Under the pieces are notes generated by a model that was given only the letters and a program-made list of their open reading frames with translations, did not search any database and was not told the DNA's origin. The position numbers and the translations under genes were made by a program. This document shows, piece by piece, positions 12,785-14,064 of a DNA stretch of 14,064 nt (position 1 is the stretch's first letter; every line of letters starts with the position of its first letter). Location: contig WRMT01000043.1 in NCBI GenBank assembly GCA_009777005.1, positions 1 to 14,064 on the forward strand. Reading direction: 5' to 3'. This DNA comes from Methanobrevibacter sp. Its GTDB lineage: Archaea > Methanobacteriota > Methanobacteria > Methanobacteriales > Methanobacteriaceae.

Positions 12785-13555
12785 CTATTCTTCGTTAATA
12801 TCTTCTTCATCAGTATTAAGTTCTATATCTTTTCGATTAAGAAGTGATTCAACATATTTATTTACTTCTTCATCAGAAATTCTTCTATATTTTTTAGTGC
12901 TTTTTTCAATAACAGCTATTTCAACACTTTCACCAGTGGTTTTACCTTCAGTAGCTTCAAACACTGCATCAAGAGCTAAATCAATAGATTCTTCTAAACT
13001 TAAATCCTCTTTATAAAACTCTTCAAAGACTTCCATAGATGCTTGTCTGCCTGAACCAATAGCTGTGGCTTTATATTCTATCAATGCTCCACTTGGATCA
13101 GTTTCAAATAATTTACAGGAATTTTCAGTTACTCCTCCAATTATCAGTGCAGAACCAAAAGGTCTAACTCCTCCATTTTGAGTATATAGCTGTTTCATAT
13201 CACAAATTTTTTTAGCTAGTGATTCTACTCTAATTGGCTCATTATATGTAATTCTATTAATTTGAGATTCAATTCTAGCTCTTTCTATTAGGGCTCTTGC
13301 ATCAGCTACAAGTCCAGATGTAGCTGCACCTATATGGTTGTCAATTTGAAATATTTTTTCAATTGATTTGGATTCTACTAATTTACTTGTAGTTCTTTTA
13401 TCCACAACAAGAACAATTCCATCTTTTGATTTCACACCTAATGAAGTTGTGCCTCTTTTTACTGCCTCTCTTGCGTATTCTACTTGAAAAAGCCTTCCAT
13501 CTGGGCTAAAGACAGTGATAGCCCTATCATATCCTGCATTTTGTAAAGGTTGCAT
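12785..13555 (-). CDS. psmA: Proteasome subunit alpha
   Basis: With the ATG at 13555 this is 256 residues, typical for the alpha subunit of the archaeal 20S proteasome. Seven copies form each outer ring, which gates substrate entry and docks the PAN or Cdc48-type ATPase. The alpha signature begins YDRAITVFSPDG and continues RLFQVEYA (9-28), with the flexible gating residues before it. Lys67 in EKIFQ corresponds to the pocket lysine that receives the ATPase HbYX tail, and the GSGRQA (167-172) and TTGESVEIAVIE (206-217) segments fit the fold. It lacks the catalytic threonine, as expected. The C-terminus is acidic (NTDEEDINEE). The frame extends upstream to a TTG at 13585, but GAGAGG lies 7-8 nt before the internal ATG and family N-termini start MQPLQNAGYDRA-like, so 13555 is chosen. 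It is the first gene of the psmA-SBDS-exosome block. Confidence 0.96.
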   Translation of the reverse strand: MQPLQNAGYDRAITVFSPDGRLFQVEYAREAVKRGTTSLGVKSKDGIVLVVDKRTTSKLVESKSIEKIFQIDNHIGAATSGLVADARALIERARIESQINRITYNEPIRVESLAKKICDMKQLYTQNGGVRPFGSALIIGGVTENSCKLFETDPSGALIEYKATAIGSGRQASMEVFEEFYKEDLSLEESIDLALDAVFEATEGKTTGESVEIAVIEKSTKKYRRISDEEVNKYVESLLNRKDIELNTDEEDINEE

Positions 13556-13587
13556 ATAATTTACCTCTCTATTTTGATTATACAATT

Positions 13588-13600
13588 AAATTTTATAGTT
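13588..13600 (-). promoter_or_regulatory. Possible TATA box of psmA
   Basis: The minus strand reads AACTATAAAATTT, about 35-45 nt before the ATG. A start near 13568 would leave a very short leader holding the GAGAGG site. TTATTTATATTAC near 13650-13662 is an alternative giving a leader of about 75 nt. Confidence 0.3.
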
Positions 13601-13609
13601 TATCTGTCC

Positions 13610-13640
13610 ATATTAGCTAATATTTATCAATAGCTAATAT
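13610..13640. promoter_or_regulatory. Paired TAGCTA motifs upstream of psmA, possible operator
   Basis: ATATTAGCTAATAT (13610-13623) is a perfect 14-bp palindrome, and AATAGCTAATATT recurs 17 bp further on (13629-13641). Two spaced palindromic sites next to the likely TATA box resemble a regulator-binding arrangement. TAGCTA is abundant across the window, so this may be coincidence. Confidence 0.25.
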
Positions 13641-13704
13641 TAAATATTGTAATATAAATAATTATTATATAATTTGAACATTAATATGAAAAATTGATTA
13701 AACA

Positions 13705-13730
13705 TATCATTTTCAATGATAATTTTTTTT
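13705..13730 (+). terminator. Orphan terminator-like hairpin, plus strand
   Basis: TATCATT (13705-13711) and AATGATA (13715-13721) form a perfect 7-bp stem with a 3-nt loop, followed after one A by eight T (13723-13730). It has the form of an intrinsic terminator on the plus strand, but no plus-strand gene precedes it. Confidence 0.4.
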
Positions 13731-13938
13731 AGTTTTCTACAATAATTTTAATTCTAATTTTAATTTTTATTAAATATTTTCTATGGAACTTTAATCAAAT
13801 ATTAATTAATTAAATAATTAATATTATAAATAATTATAGTTTTAATGGTAAATTTTATCCTTATGAATATTTTTTATCTTATTTAAAATCATTTTAATTA
13901 AATTTTGAAAACGAATGTTTTTCAACACTAGAAAATCA

Positions 13939-13978
<40 letters not shown>

Positions 13979-14064
13979 AAAAAAAAAAATTTTAATAATT
14001 TTAAAAAAATTTTTTTAAAAAATTTTTTCTAAAAATGATGTAATTTTAAAAAAATAAAAAAATT

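Noticed and set aside
13556..13585. Ten-residue N-terminal extension of PsmA from TTG at 13585
   Set aside because: The GAGAGG ribosome binding site lies inside this extension, at the right distance from the ATG at 13555, and proteasome alpha subunits start near that ATG.

Overview
The window looks like a chromosomal contig of a methanogenic archaeon of the order Methanobacteriales, most likely a Methanobrevibacter-type genome. The reasons are very low GC (well under 30% by eye), archaeal core genes (20S proteasome alpha, SBDS, Rrp4/Rrp41/Rrp42 exosome), the methanogen-restricted DUF1890/DUF1894 pair beside a short archaeal-type MetE, an AksF-like dehydrogenase, and GGTGA/GGAGG-type ribosome binding sites with TATA-like boxes upstream. 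Twelve protein genes are supported; all are on the minus strand except argB. About 31% of the window is non-coding.

Layout: 1-475 is low-complexity DNA ending in a terminator; 476-928 is a small lipoprotein; 1147-2109 is metE; 2110-2681 is a long gap with a palindrome, a candidate plus-strand small RNA and repeats; 2682-4646 is an apparent operon read from high to low coordinate (multi-pass membrane protein, DUF1890, DUF1894) that ends in a hairpin plus T-run; 4647-5305 is a gap with six 55-bp tandem repeats and one copy of a dispersed element; 5306-5974 is a bacterial-type RNase III, divergent from argB (6247-7152); 7153-7659 is a gap with a plus-strand terminator; 7660-8676 is aksF/leuB; 8677-9088 holds four 59-60 bp tandem repeats; 9089-11454 is the exosome operon rrp4-rrp41-rrp42; 11455-11918 holds a 19/57-bp nested tandem array; 11919-12620 is SBDS; 12785-13555 is psmA; 13556-14064 has no gene and ends in homopolymer runs.

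Functionally, psmA, SBDS and rrp4-rrp41-rrp42 are the conserved archaeal superoperon linking protein degradation, ribosome maturation and RNA degradation. Here it is opened up by AT-rich spacers, and the ribosomal/RNA polymerase genes that usually follow rrp42 are replaced by a repeat array and a biosynthetic gene. argB (arginine) and aksF (2-oxosuberate for coenzyme B, or leucine) are 2-oxoacid/amino-acid biosynthesis genes that converge. The metE-DUF1894-DUF1890 neighbourhood matches, as I recall, the MTH775-MTH776-MTH777 order of Methanothermobacter, which suggests an unrecognised functional link.

The most interesting material lies outside the genes: (1) about 36 copies of the palindrome TAGCTA, roughly eight times what base composition predicts; (2) tandem arrays in five different gaps, with repeat periods of 55-60 bp in four of them; (3) a ~115-120 bp dispersed intergenic element present twice, one copy flanked by a 9-bp direct repeat; (4) a candidate plus-strand small RNA at about 2370-2459 with a TATA-like box, closing stem, inner hairpin and T-run.
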